A stretch of 64,000 nt of DNA, from positions 250,571,097 through 250,635,096 of the forward strand of contig JAYESD010000001.1 of NCBI GenBank assembly GCA_036927565.1, written 5' to 3'. Under the pieces are notes generated by a model, which worked only from the letters and a program-made list of their open reading frames with translations, did not search any database and had not been told where the DNA came from. Position numbers and translations under genes: made by a program. This DNA comes from Tuctoria greenei (Eukaryota; Streptophyta; Magnoliopsida; Poales; Poaceae). Shown here piece after piece: positions 32,632 through 41,950 of this stretch; positions within the stretch are counted from its first letter, which is position 1; every line of letters begins with the position of its first letter.

Positions 32632-34151
32632 ATGGTGAATTCAGCCGCTGGATCATCCAATGGTCATCCTGCTGTTCAAGCTGTTGGGGGCAATCCCTCC
32701 AATATGCAGCCACCAGCAGGAACCACGGTTCCAACAGGAGTCACACTTCCACCACCGCCGCCTCCACCATCAAATCAAGTTGGGCAGCGCGATGGTGCAC
32801 CAGCGTCAATCACTGCGTCGGCGAATCTTGACAACCCGGAACACGCGCTCCATGCAGCACGTGCTCTCCTTCAACGCCCACCACCTCCGGATGCATCCTG
32901 GGATGCCATGGAGCAGTGGAAGGCCGATGTGGAACACTTGGTTGCAGCAGCAGCCGACCGCATCAGCAACCAGGGTCCTCCTCCTTAAGGACGGGCCCCG
33001 TCGCAGCGACAGACCTTGTCTGGTAGACTTGGTCCACACGTTTTCAACAGCAGGAGACGTGTTGCGTCACAGCAGGTGACGTCGTTGCCCTCCGGGGCAC
33101 GACGCACTCACACGATATCAAGGCTTTCAACTCATGACCTCCGGGCGGATCGCCGATACCGTCAACAAGATGGCCGAGTCCATATTGAGCGTGCTCGTGA
33201 AAGACGAGAAGCTCAGGACATTCCTGCTCCTGAAGGAGTAGGAGGAGGCTGCTCAGCCCTGGCCATGCATCTGCGTATGGTCAGGTGGCCACAGAAGTTC
33301 CGGCCTCACCTGCCGGAGAAGTTTGACGGGACTGTTAATCCTATCGAATTCTTCAGATTTACTCCACTGCTATCCTGGCAGCTGGAGGAAATGAGGCCGT
33401 AATGGCCAATTATTTTCCAGTGGCTTTAACTGGGACCGCCCGGTCCTGGTTTATGAGCCTTCCACCCAACTCCATCAACAGTTGGGAGGAGTTGTGCCGG
33501 CAGTTCACCGCCAACTTCGGGAGTTCATACACCCGACCAGGCACCGAACTGGACCTTTTTGCAGTCGTGCAAAAAGGAGGAGAATCCCTGCGATCATTCA
33601 TCCAGAGATTCTCTCAGGTACGAAACACTATCCCTTCTATCTCTAGCGATTCTGTCATTGTGGCATTTAGACAGGGCGTACGAGATAAGAAGATGTTGGA
33701 GAAACTGGCGATCAAGGAGATCACCAGTGTCACAGAACTCTTCAGCTTGGCCGATAAATGTGCCAGAGCTGTGGAGGGACGTGAAATGCACTCCAAACCA
33801 CCTCCGGAGGATCACAAAAAATCCTCCAAAGGAGAAGCCGCTACCTCCGGGAGTGGCAAGAAGAAGAAAAAGACCAACGGCAAGAAGAAGCCGTCGGTCA
33901 GCACACCTAATGCTGCAGCTGCTGCGGCTCTGGGTGGCCGGGGGCCACGCCCCGAGAAGCGACCTCGACCGTCTTCTGAAGACGGTGGCAAACCCAAGGT
34001 GTGGTGTCCAATTCACAAAACGGACAGCCACAGTTTGGAAGACTGCCGGGAGGTCCAAAACCTTGCCGAGCGCTACAACAAGCGCCGGGAAGGAGTTCCT
34101 TTCCGACAGAGGGAAGGAAAACAAAAAGTTGACGAAGCTCCAGCTGAATAG
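32632..34151 (+). pseudogene. gag: Tat-4 gag, degenerate
   Basis: It starts MVNSAAGSSNGHPAV with a Pro-rich N-terminus. It contains NLDNPEHALHAARALLQRPP, then LPEKFDGTVNPIEF, VMANYFPVALTGTARSWFMSLPP, LCRQFTANFGSSYTRPGTEL and VPFRQREGKQKVDEAP. The zinc-binding-like segment is CPIHKTDSHSLEDCREV (C-x2-H-x5-H-x4-C). Breaks: TAA at 32986-32988, a one-base frameshift near 33350 and TAG at 34149-34151 before the protease region. Gag forms the virus-like particle in this family. Confidence 0.88.
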
Positions 34152-35042
34152 GAGTTAGGTTTTCAGGATCCTGAAAAGGTCCTGAAGGCCGTCTACACCT
34201 CCGTCGACGACGATTCTGACGTCTCTGACAACGAGCGTCGGAAGACCATGAACACCATTTTTGGTGGATCATGGGACATCACCTCCCGCCGCGTCCTCAA
34301 GACAATGCGTCGGGACATGGCTGCTGTAGCTCCTACAGCCATGGCGGAGCCTCATCGGAAGTGGATGGACACAGCCATCACTTTTGATGCTTCGGACTGC
34401 CCTCGAAGCATGGTTGGAGCAGGCCAGTTACCTTTGATGGTATATCCTACCATCAATAACATCCAGCTCCAGCATGTTATGGTAGACGGAGGTTCGGGGC
34501 TGAATCTCATAAGCTTCGAAGCTTTTACCAAGCTTCAGCTCCGACCTTCGGATCTCCACCCCTCCCGACCTTTCTCCGGAGTAGGTCCGAGAGCCATTAC
34601 CCCACTTGGTGCTATTACTCTCCCTGTTACCTTCATGACCCGAGAGAAGTATCACACTGAGAAGTTGGTGTTTGACGTTGCTCAGATCAACTTACCTTTC
34701 AATGCCATTTTGGGTAGGCCTGCCTTGTACAAATTCATGGCAGCTGCTCATTATGGCTACCTGGTGTTAAAGATGCCAACACCGGTAGGCGTTCTTCGGA
34801 TCCGCGGAGATTGCACTGCCGGAGTAACCGCTCTAGAAGAGCTTCATGCGCTTACTACGGCGCAAGAGGAGGACTCCAGGCAATAGCAAGCTCCAAAAAC
34901 CCCGAGCATTCATCAACAAGGCTCGACTTCTGCACCTCGTGTGCAGACAAGCGGCGACACTGACATTCCCGTCAAAGTCGTCGAAATCGGTTCCGATGCC
35001 GCTCAGACCACCCGTATATCGGGGGGACTGAATGACAAATAG
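34152..35042 (+). pseudogene. Tat-4 protease region up to the conserved UAG
   Basis: It continues the gag frame from ELGFQDPEKVLKAV. The aspartic-protease-like domain has MVDGGSGLNLISFEAF (near 34480) where active retropepsins carry D-T/S-G, and NAILGRPALYKFMAAAHYGYLVLKMP near 34700. An extra in-frame TAG lies at 34884-34886. The second TAG at 35040-35042 sits in the context AC AAA TAG GAA CTC and is shared with Tat-1, Tat-2 and Tat-3. The linker APRVQTSGDTDIPVKVVEIGSDAAQTTRIS is also shared in Tat-1. Confidence 0.85.
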
Positions 35043-38000
35043 GAACTCGCGCTCATCGCTTTCCTCTGGGCTAATGTCGACGTGTTTGCCTGGCAACCGC
35101 CACAAATGCCTGGGATAACCAGGGAAGTGATTGAGCACAATCTGAAGATCAACCCCGACGCCCGGCCCGTGCATCATAAGCCTCGAAAGCAATCCGTGGA
35201 GCGACATAACTTCATTCGACAAGAAGTGAAGAAGTTGCTCGAAGTTGGATTCATCCGAGAAGTCTTCCATCCAAAATGGCTGGCAAACCCAGTCGTTGTG
35301 CCCAAGGCCAGCGGGAAGCTTCGGATGTGTATTGACTACACAACACTAAATAAGGCATGTCCAAAAGATCCATTCCCACTACCTAGAATAGATCAGATAG
35401 TGGATTCCACCTCCGGGTGTGAATTACTGTGTTTCCTAGACGCATATTCTGGGTATCATCAAATCAGAATGTCTAGGGAAGATGAAGAGCATACCTCTTT
35501 CATCACAGTAGATGGATTGTACTGTTATACAACCATGCCATTTGGTCTCAAGAATACAGCTTCAACCTTTGGATGAGCTATGTACAAAACTTTTGAAGAA
35601 CTCATTAGAGACATAGTGGAAGTGTACGTTGATGACATCGTGGTCAAGGTCAAGAACAAGGAGTCACTCCTTGACACCTTGCAGGCTGTCTTCGACAAGC
35701 TGCGGGTCACCCGCACAAAGTTAAACCCACACAAGTGTGTCTTCGGGGTTAGCTCCGGAAAACTTCTTGGTTTCCTGGTAAATCACCAGGGCATAGAGGC
35801 TAATCCAGCGAAGATCAAAGCCATTGAAGACATGCGGCCACCAGCCCGCATCAAAGATGTCCAAAAGCTGACTGGATGTCTAGCAGCCCTCAGCCGGTTC
35901 ATTTCAAGACTGGCGGAATGGGCACTTCCCTTCATCAAGTTATTGAGGAAGTCCGGACCATTCCAATGGTCTGAAGAAGCAGAAAAGGCGTTCCAGGAGC
36001 TAAAATAGCTCCTCACCACCCTACCAACTCTGGTAGTTCCGAGCCCCGGTGAGCCTTTACTGCTTTACATTTCAGCAACTGACGAAGTCGTCAGTATGGT
36101 CCTGGTTGTGGAGAGACCAGAACCATCCCATGCTCAGGAATCCAGACCCCTCCGGGAGGGTTCGGAGGTTCCTGAAAGCGAGTCTGGGTCCTAGTTCCCA
36201 GACTTGATTCCACAAGAAGTTACTTCAGAAGACCCAGACCCCTACGGGAGGGTCCAGGTCGCTTCTGAAGAAGCTTCGGGTTCCTCCAGCAAGGACCCAG
36301 AGGTCCCCGAAGAAGGTCCGGATCCCTCCGGCAGGATCTGTGTCAATGAAGAGGAAGCTCCGGGCCCCTCCAGGAGGGTCCGAACCATCCAACGCCCAGT
36401 GTACTTCATTAGTGAAGTACTTCATGATGCCAAGATTCGACCTAGAAGTGCATAAGCTGCTCGATGCAGTTCTTATCGCCTCCAGGAAGCTTCGCCATTA
36501 CTTCCAAGCTCACAAGATTTCAGTGGTGACTTCTTACCCACTTCGAGCAGTCTCGCATAATCCCAACTCAACTGGGAATATTGCAAAGTGGGCAGTAGAA
36601 TTGGCCGAATTCGATCTCGAATTCATTCCAAGACAAGCAATCAAGAGTCAAGCATTGGCGGATTTCATGGAGGAATGGACTCCCTCTCCATCAAACCCTG
36701 GGGGCCCTAGTGAGCAGAAGCCGTAACACAAGGCTCCGGTCTTCACCGAACCTCAATAGACCCTCTACTTCGACGGCTCCATGCAAAAGCAAGGGGCCGG
36801 AGCTGGAATCCTACTCCTCGCACCAACCGGGGAGAAGGTAAAATACATGGTACACCTTGACTTCAAGGCGACCAACAACATGGCAGAGTACAAAGCACTC
36901 ATCTACAGACTAAAGGTGGCACTGTCATATGGTGTCAAGCAGCTGCTGGTCAAGGGAGATTCACAGCTCATCATTAAACAAGTGAAGGGTGAATGCTCCT
37001 GCAACAATCTCCAGCTAGCTGCCTACCTCCTTGAAGTCCAGAGGCTTCAGAAGGACTTCGAAGTCCTAGACCTCCACCACGTCCAGCGTGTCCACAACGC
37101 TGAAGCCGACGAACTCTCGACGAAAGCGTCAACCGGAGCTCCAGCTCCTGACAGAACTTTTGTCTGGAGGTTGTCAAAACCCACAGATCAACCTGCCGAA
37201 CTGAGCGAAGGGGGTGAGATCAGCATCCCGAAGCTGACGGTCCTGATGGCCCTGTTACCATGGCAGCCATCAAGGGTCGTAGGTGCTGCCGGAAGCTTTG
37301 AGCAACCCAGCACGCAAGACTCAAATGCTCAAGTTAGCTCCAATGCATGGATCTGGAGATCCGGAGCTACTTGAAAGACAACATCCTTCCTGACGATGAT
37401 GTATCCGCTGACCGTCTAGTCAGATTGGCTAAAAGATACACTTTGGTAGAAGGGGATCTCTACCGGCACGGTGCCAACGCCATCCTAATGCGGTGCATCA
37501 CAAGGAAAGAAGGCTGCGAGCTCCTCACAGAAATCCATGGAGGCGAGTGTGGGAACCACACATCTTCCCGCACGCTGGTCGGTAAAGCCTTTCGGCATGG
37601 CTTCTACTGGCCTACAGCACTCCAGGATGCAACTGAGCTGGTGAAGAAATGCGAAGCATGCCAATTTCATGCAAAGCAAATTCACACACCGGCTCAACCC
37701 CTACAAATGATACCTCCTACATGGCCCTTCGCTGTGTGGGGGATGGACATCTTGGGACCTTTCCCAAGAGCCGTCGGAGGTTACAAGTTCCTGTACGTCG
37801 CCATTGACAAGTTCACCAAGTGGCCGGAAGCAACTCCAGTTGTGACAATCAACAAGCAATCTGCTATCAACTTTTTTGCAGTCCAACGTATGCAGATTTG
37901 GAGTCCCAAACAAAATCATCACTGATAACGGGACCCAATTCACAAGCTCTGCATTTCAAGGATATTGCAAAGAACTCGGCATTCGAGTTTGCTACGCCTC

Positions 38001-38546
38001 CGTAGCTCACTCGGCAAGCAATGGCCAGGCCGAGAGAGCAAATGCAGAAATCCTGAAAGGACTCAAAACGCGCACCTATGAGCGCTTGAAAAAACATGGG
38101 CCAACAGGACAACTCCAAATCGGTCAACTGGAGAGACACCCTTCTTCCTGGTGTACGGAGCTGAAGCAATCCTTCCTCCAGAAATCACCTTGGGGTCACT
38201 CCGGGTTCGGACCTTCGATGAAGCCACGTAGGACCAGCTCCGGCGTGAAGACCTAGACCTCCTAGAGGAGGGAAGGTGCCAAGCAGCTGTTCGGAATGCC
38301 CGATACTGCCAAGCCCTTTGGCGCAATCATCAGCGGCATGTACACAACTGACAGCTCGAGGAAGGCGATCTGGTGCTATGGAGAATACAATCCAGAGAAG
38401 GGTTAAACAAACTCTCCCCCAGCTGGGAGGGACCCTTCCGAGTGATTAAAGTATCCCGTCCCGGAAGCGTTCGCTTGGCTACCGAGGATAGGACACCTCT
38501 CCCAAATCCTTGGAACATTGAGCACCTCCATAATTTCTACACTTAA
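35043..38546 (+). pseudogene. pol: Tat-4 pol: RT, RNase H, aRNH, integrase
   Basis: RT starts ELALIAFLWANVDVFAWQP and holds CIDYTTLNKACPKDPFPLPRID, the YVDDIVVKVKN motif near 35625 and FGVSSGKLLGFLVNHQG. A Ser/Pro/Glu-rich linker of about 90 residues follows (36100-36390), then RNase H (NPNSTGNIAKWAVELAEFDLEF near 36560). The archaeal-type RNase H follows (LYFDGSMQKQGAGAGIL near 36770, KATNNMAEYKALI, VKGDSQLI, HNAEADELS). Integrase has its H2C2 region near 37530-37670, WGMDILGPF near 37740 and TDNGTQFTS near 37925. Stops: 35574, 36006, 36193, 36724, 36757 and 37372; the frame changes near 37870 and 38100. It ends NIEHLHNFYT. Non-functional. Confidence 0.9.
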
Positions 38547-38729
38547 TATCACGGATGTGAGTCTGTAGTAACTTGAGGTGTATGTTATAGAGTCATTGTA
38601 CAGAGTCGGGTAGTTCCTCCGGGAGAACAACCGGATCTTTCCCGGAAGGTCCGCAAAGTTCATGCAACACTTGTCACAGTCTCAGGACTAAAAGTGTAGC
38701 TAGCTACCCTGGGTCAAACGAGAAATGAA

Positions 38730-38763
38730 ACACGCTTCGCCTGGTTCCGTACCCTAAGAGTGT
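38730..38763 (+). other. Tat hairpin, copy 1 (Tat-4)
   Basis: CTTCG-CCTGGTTCCGTACC-CTAAG with outer ACAC/GTGT. One inner-stem position is mismatched; the loop is strongly conserved with Tat-1. Confidence 0.65.
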
Positions 38764-39015
38764 ACTTGTTTCCCCTGTACCCCGGACCTATAATGAAAGA
38801 CATGTTCATGTGAAATAGGCTCCACGTGCATTTATTTTGAACAGGCTCAACATTTTTTATTTTTCTCTTTCTTGTCTATAACAAAGTTGTGCAATTCTTA
38901 AGAAATTTTAGTTTGACCAGTTCATGTACAATTCGAGTTGTATTGTCAATTCTTTTGGATTCAAATATTGTTCATGGCCCACTCGCCTGAATGCCGCCAA
39001 GCCAATCTAGGGCCG

Positions 39016-39063
39016 GAGTGTGCTATCGACTTAGCCTGGTCAAGCACCCTAAGTACGCTACTC
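39016..39063 (+). other. Tat hairpin, copy 2 (Tat-4)
   Basis: GAGTGTGC (39016-39023), CTTAG (39030-39034), loop CCTGGTCAAGCACC, CTAAG (39049-39053), then TACGCTACTC. It lies about 285 bp from copy 1. Confidence 0.7.
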
Positions 39064-39339
39064 TACCTACACCCCAGCAGGCTGAAGTAAGGCGGGTCCA
39101 AGTACAATTGAATCTGAAAGAAAGAAGGCAACGGATTCGGTTGTATTCAGAATTGTGTTTGACCTAAAATTTTCTTGAGAATCGTAAGCCGTGATGAAGT
39201 TATAGACAAGGAGCGAATTTTACTATTTTTCTTGACTTCAGTGTGCAGGAAAAATAAAGAATCCACGTTGATGTAGAAAAGCTGGAGCTAACAAAGCTCT
39301 GACTCCCCCTAGGTGGATTGTAATCAATGTTAAACATTG

Positions 39340-39620
39340 AATACGAGCACCACCGGAGCAACTAAGCTCCGGTAAAGCTAGGGGGGCCAGCCGTCGACGC
39401 AGAATAAAAGATGGTGAGAAGACCCCACAAGCGGAGTCTGCTGCCGACAAACTACGTGTTGGCAAAGGTCACTCCCGGAGCTACTAAGCTCCGACACCCC
39501 AGAGGGCTAACTATCGATGCTCTACGCGTTGATAAGGACTATTGTCGGAGCTACTAAGCTCCGACGGTAGTCAATGCCGTAGCTTCTGACCTCCGACAAC
39601 CTCAGGGGGCTTTCACCATC
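39340..39620 (+). repeat. Degenerate tandem array, about 70-bp period (Tat-4)
   Basis: The perfect palindrome-like core GGAGCTACTAAGCTCC occurs at 39477 and 39547, with a variant GGAGCAACTAAGCTCC near 39355 and a decayed copy near 39590. Its reverse complement matches the core of the Tat-2 and Tat-3 units. Confidence 0.8.
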
Positions 39621-39866
39621 GAAGACTTCGGACCTACACTCTAGAAGTTCAAAGCAAACGAGTCTTCAACATAACACAATATCCTCTTGGTACATGTGCA
39701 CAATCAAATTGTGTACATCTACTAGGGGGCCAAGTGAAGACAGAAAGTGTTGAAGACAGAAAATGAAATTCATTAACAAAATTTGGATTTCATTCATCTG
39801 GAGACAAGGGATTACAAAATTGGAGAAGAAAAAGAGAGAATACAAGTGGGAGCTACAGAGATGGTC

Positions 39867-41136
39867 CTAGACCCTATGGAAGAACTGGGCGACCTTCTGA
39901 GCAACCTCCGACACGTTGGCTCGGGTGGCTTCACCTTCTCCTTCGACGGGACCTTCAAGCACCGGGTCTAGAGGGAGTTGGGGATCCCGGCTGGTGTAGC
40001 ACGTCAGCACATACTCTGCAACGTTCTTTGCCAGGGACTGCCCCTCAACTTCCAACTGGTCCGCGATGATGTCACCCACCTTGGAGAGTTTGCTACCCGC
40101 TGAGCTCAACGCCTGCAACGCCAGGTCCGGTTTCGGCTCCGGATCATCCAGACGCACGGGACTGAAGCCCATCGGTGTCAGCGCGTCGTTGGCTTTGCTC
40201 AGGAACTCCCAAACCTGTAGGGAGTCCGCAGTCCTCAAACCCTTCAGTTCCTCCAAGGATCTTTTGGCCGCCGCCAGTTCAGAATTCTCGCGAGCAAGGC
40301 GCTCAACTTCTTTGGCATTTTGCTGAATCTTTTCAGCAACCTGCTTCTCAAGTTTCCCGAGCTCCTCCTCCTAGAGGTAGATCTTGTTCTGGCGGTCGAC
40401 CAGGTCCTTCTCCCAGCCCCTAACTTTCTTCTCCCTGGCAGCGAGGGCACACTCTTGCTGGTAGAGTTCCTGCCCTTGCACCCAGGCCTTCTCCTCCTCC
40501 TCAAGGCAACGCTCCTCCAACTTCTTGGTGCGTTCCTCGAGGCCCTTGTCAACCAGAGCCACCTTTTTGGTGAGCTCCTCCTCCCTCCTCAAGACGTCAT
40601 TCCGCAGCTCTAGGAGTTTTTGCTCTTCATCTTCGAGCCTCTTCTCCCTCTCCTCAAGTGCCCCCCGGCGCTTGATGAGAGTAGTGTTAATGACTTCAAG
40701 CCTTTCTTGGCGTTCATCAGCCGCACTATTAGCTGCCTTGGTCTGCTCATAAATGGCCCAGGATTGAGCGTCGAGGGCACGAGTCAAGCTCTCCCTATCA
40801 TCCAATAATTTGCCCCAGTATTCCAGGCGGACCTTCTCCTGCTTGATCCACTCCTTGTCGTCTGCCAGCCTTGACTGCGCCAGCTTTGTCTCGAAGTAGA
40901 GCCGGTTACGCCACCGCCTAAGGGTTCGGCGCTCATCTTCAAGAGCCTTGCTGTCGTGGTAGAACGCCAGCTGGACTTGACGCAGACTGGAGCAAGCATT
41001 GTCAATGGACAACGACAGGGGAATAGGGCCCGAACCTGCTGGGGTCTCCTCCGTTACAAAAATTGGGTCCCACTCCACAAGAGTGGTCCCCTGAGCCTCC
41101 ACGGCACTAGGGCCGTCCTCCGGGATAGCCTCAGTC
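39867..41136 (-). pseudogene. Tat-4 antisense gene, 3' half (coiled coil and C-terminus)
   Basis: This is the continuation of exon 2 after the Tek-2 insertion. It encodes TEAIPEDGPSAVEAQG, then about 280 residues of Glu/Arg/Lys-rich heptad-like sequence (40240-41000). The C-terminal block follows: QVWEFLSKANDALTPMGFSP, AEYVLTCYTSRDPQLPLDPV and NVSEVAQKVAQFFHRV. An in-frame TAG lies at 40373-40371. The coiled coil predicts oligomerisation; no enzyme motif is visible. It joins the 55986-58179 part across the CAGTC duplication. Confidence 0.85.
41132..41136. repeat. Tek-2 target-site duplication, left copy
   Basis: CAGTC precedes TGTGACACCC. The same 5 bases follow the other LTR end at 55986-55990. 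The duplication lies within exon 2 of the Tat-4 antisense gene. Confidence 0.95.
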
Positions 41137-41950
41137 TGTGACACCCGGTTCCGAATATGAACTAAGCGTAACGCATATGTGTGCCCAGGGAGTTCATCAC
41201 ACATATACGGCTGCATCACAAATGATATACAGAATTTAACAACGTCTTAACTATTAAATAAGTACTTTATTACAATAATCCAATAGTTCACGAATGATAA
41301 AACTCTAAATAATGCAGCAGAAAATAAAATAAGCAGCAGGACTCCAATCCACAGGCAATTGACGGCGGTACGCAACCTAGTACTCCACGTGATCCTCAGG
41401 GTACTCCCAATTGTCTCCAGTAGCTGTTGGGGGGGATTGCAAGGGTGAGTACATGTCGTACTCAGCAAGTGTGGAAAGTATGACATGTGGATTATTCAAA
41501 TGACGAATGTAATAATGGCTAAGTGCTGAAAAGTACAGTAAAACATTTGAAAAGCATTATACTATGTCTATGTGAAACAATCCCATCATAACCATCATAT
41601 TAACAAAATATAAACCATATCCAATTATTGCCAACATCACCATTATCCATGTCCAATTACCATAACTCAAATTCATATCCATGATCATAATCCATAAACC
41701 ATAACCATTACCAACCCATTACCATAAACCAACCATAACCATCCCAAATCCCAATTCCAACTCTAATCATGTAGGTCATCCAGGCGCTCATAATCGGGAG
41801 CACGGCTATCATGATAGTTTTAAACACTCTGCAGAGGTTGTACCACATTACCCACATGTTTGTGATTTCATCACCTTTCGATGACTAAGAAACCTCCATT
41901 ATGCCATCTCACACTTCCGTAGGTGTGTGGCCAAGAGATCACAAAATAGC

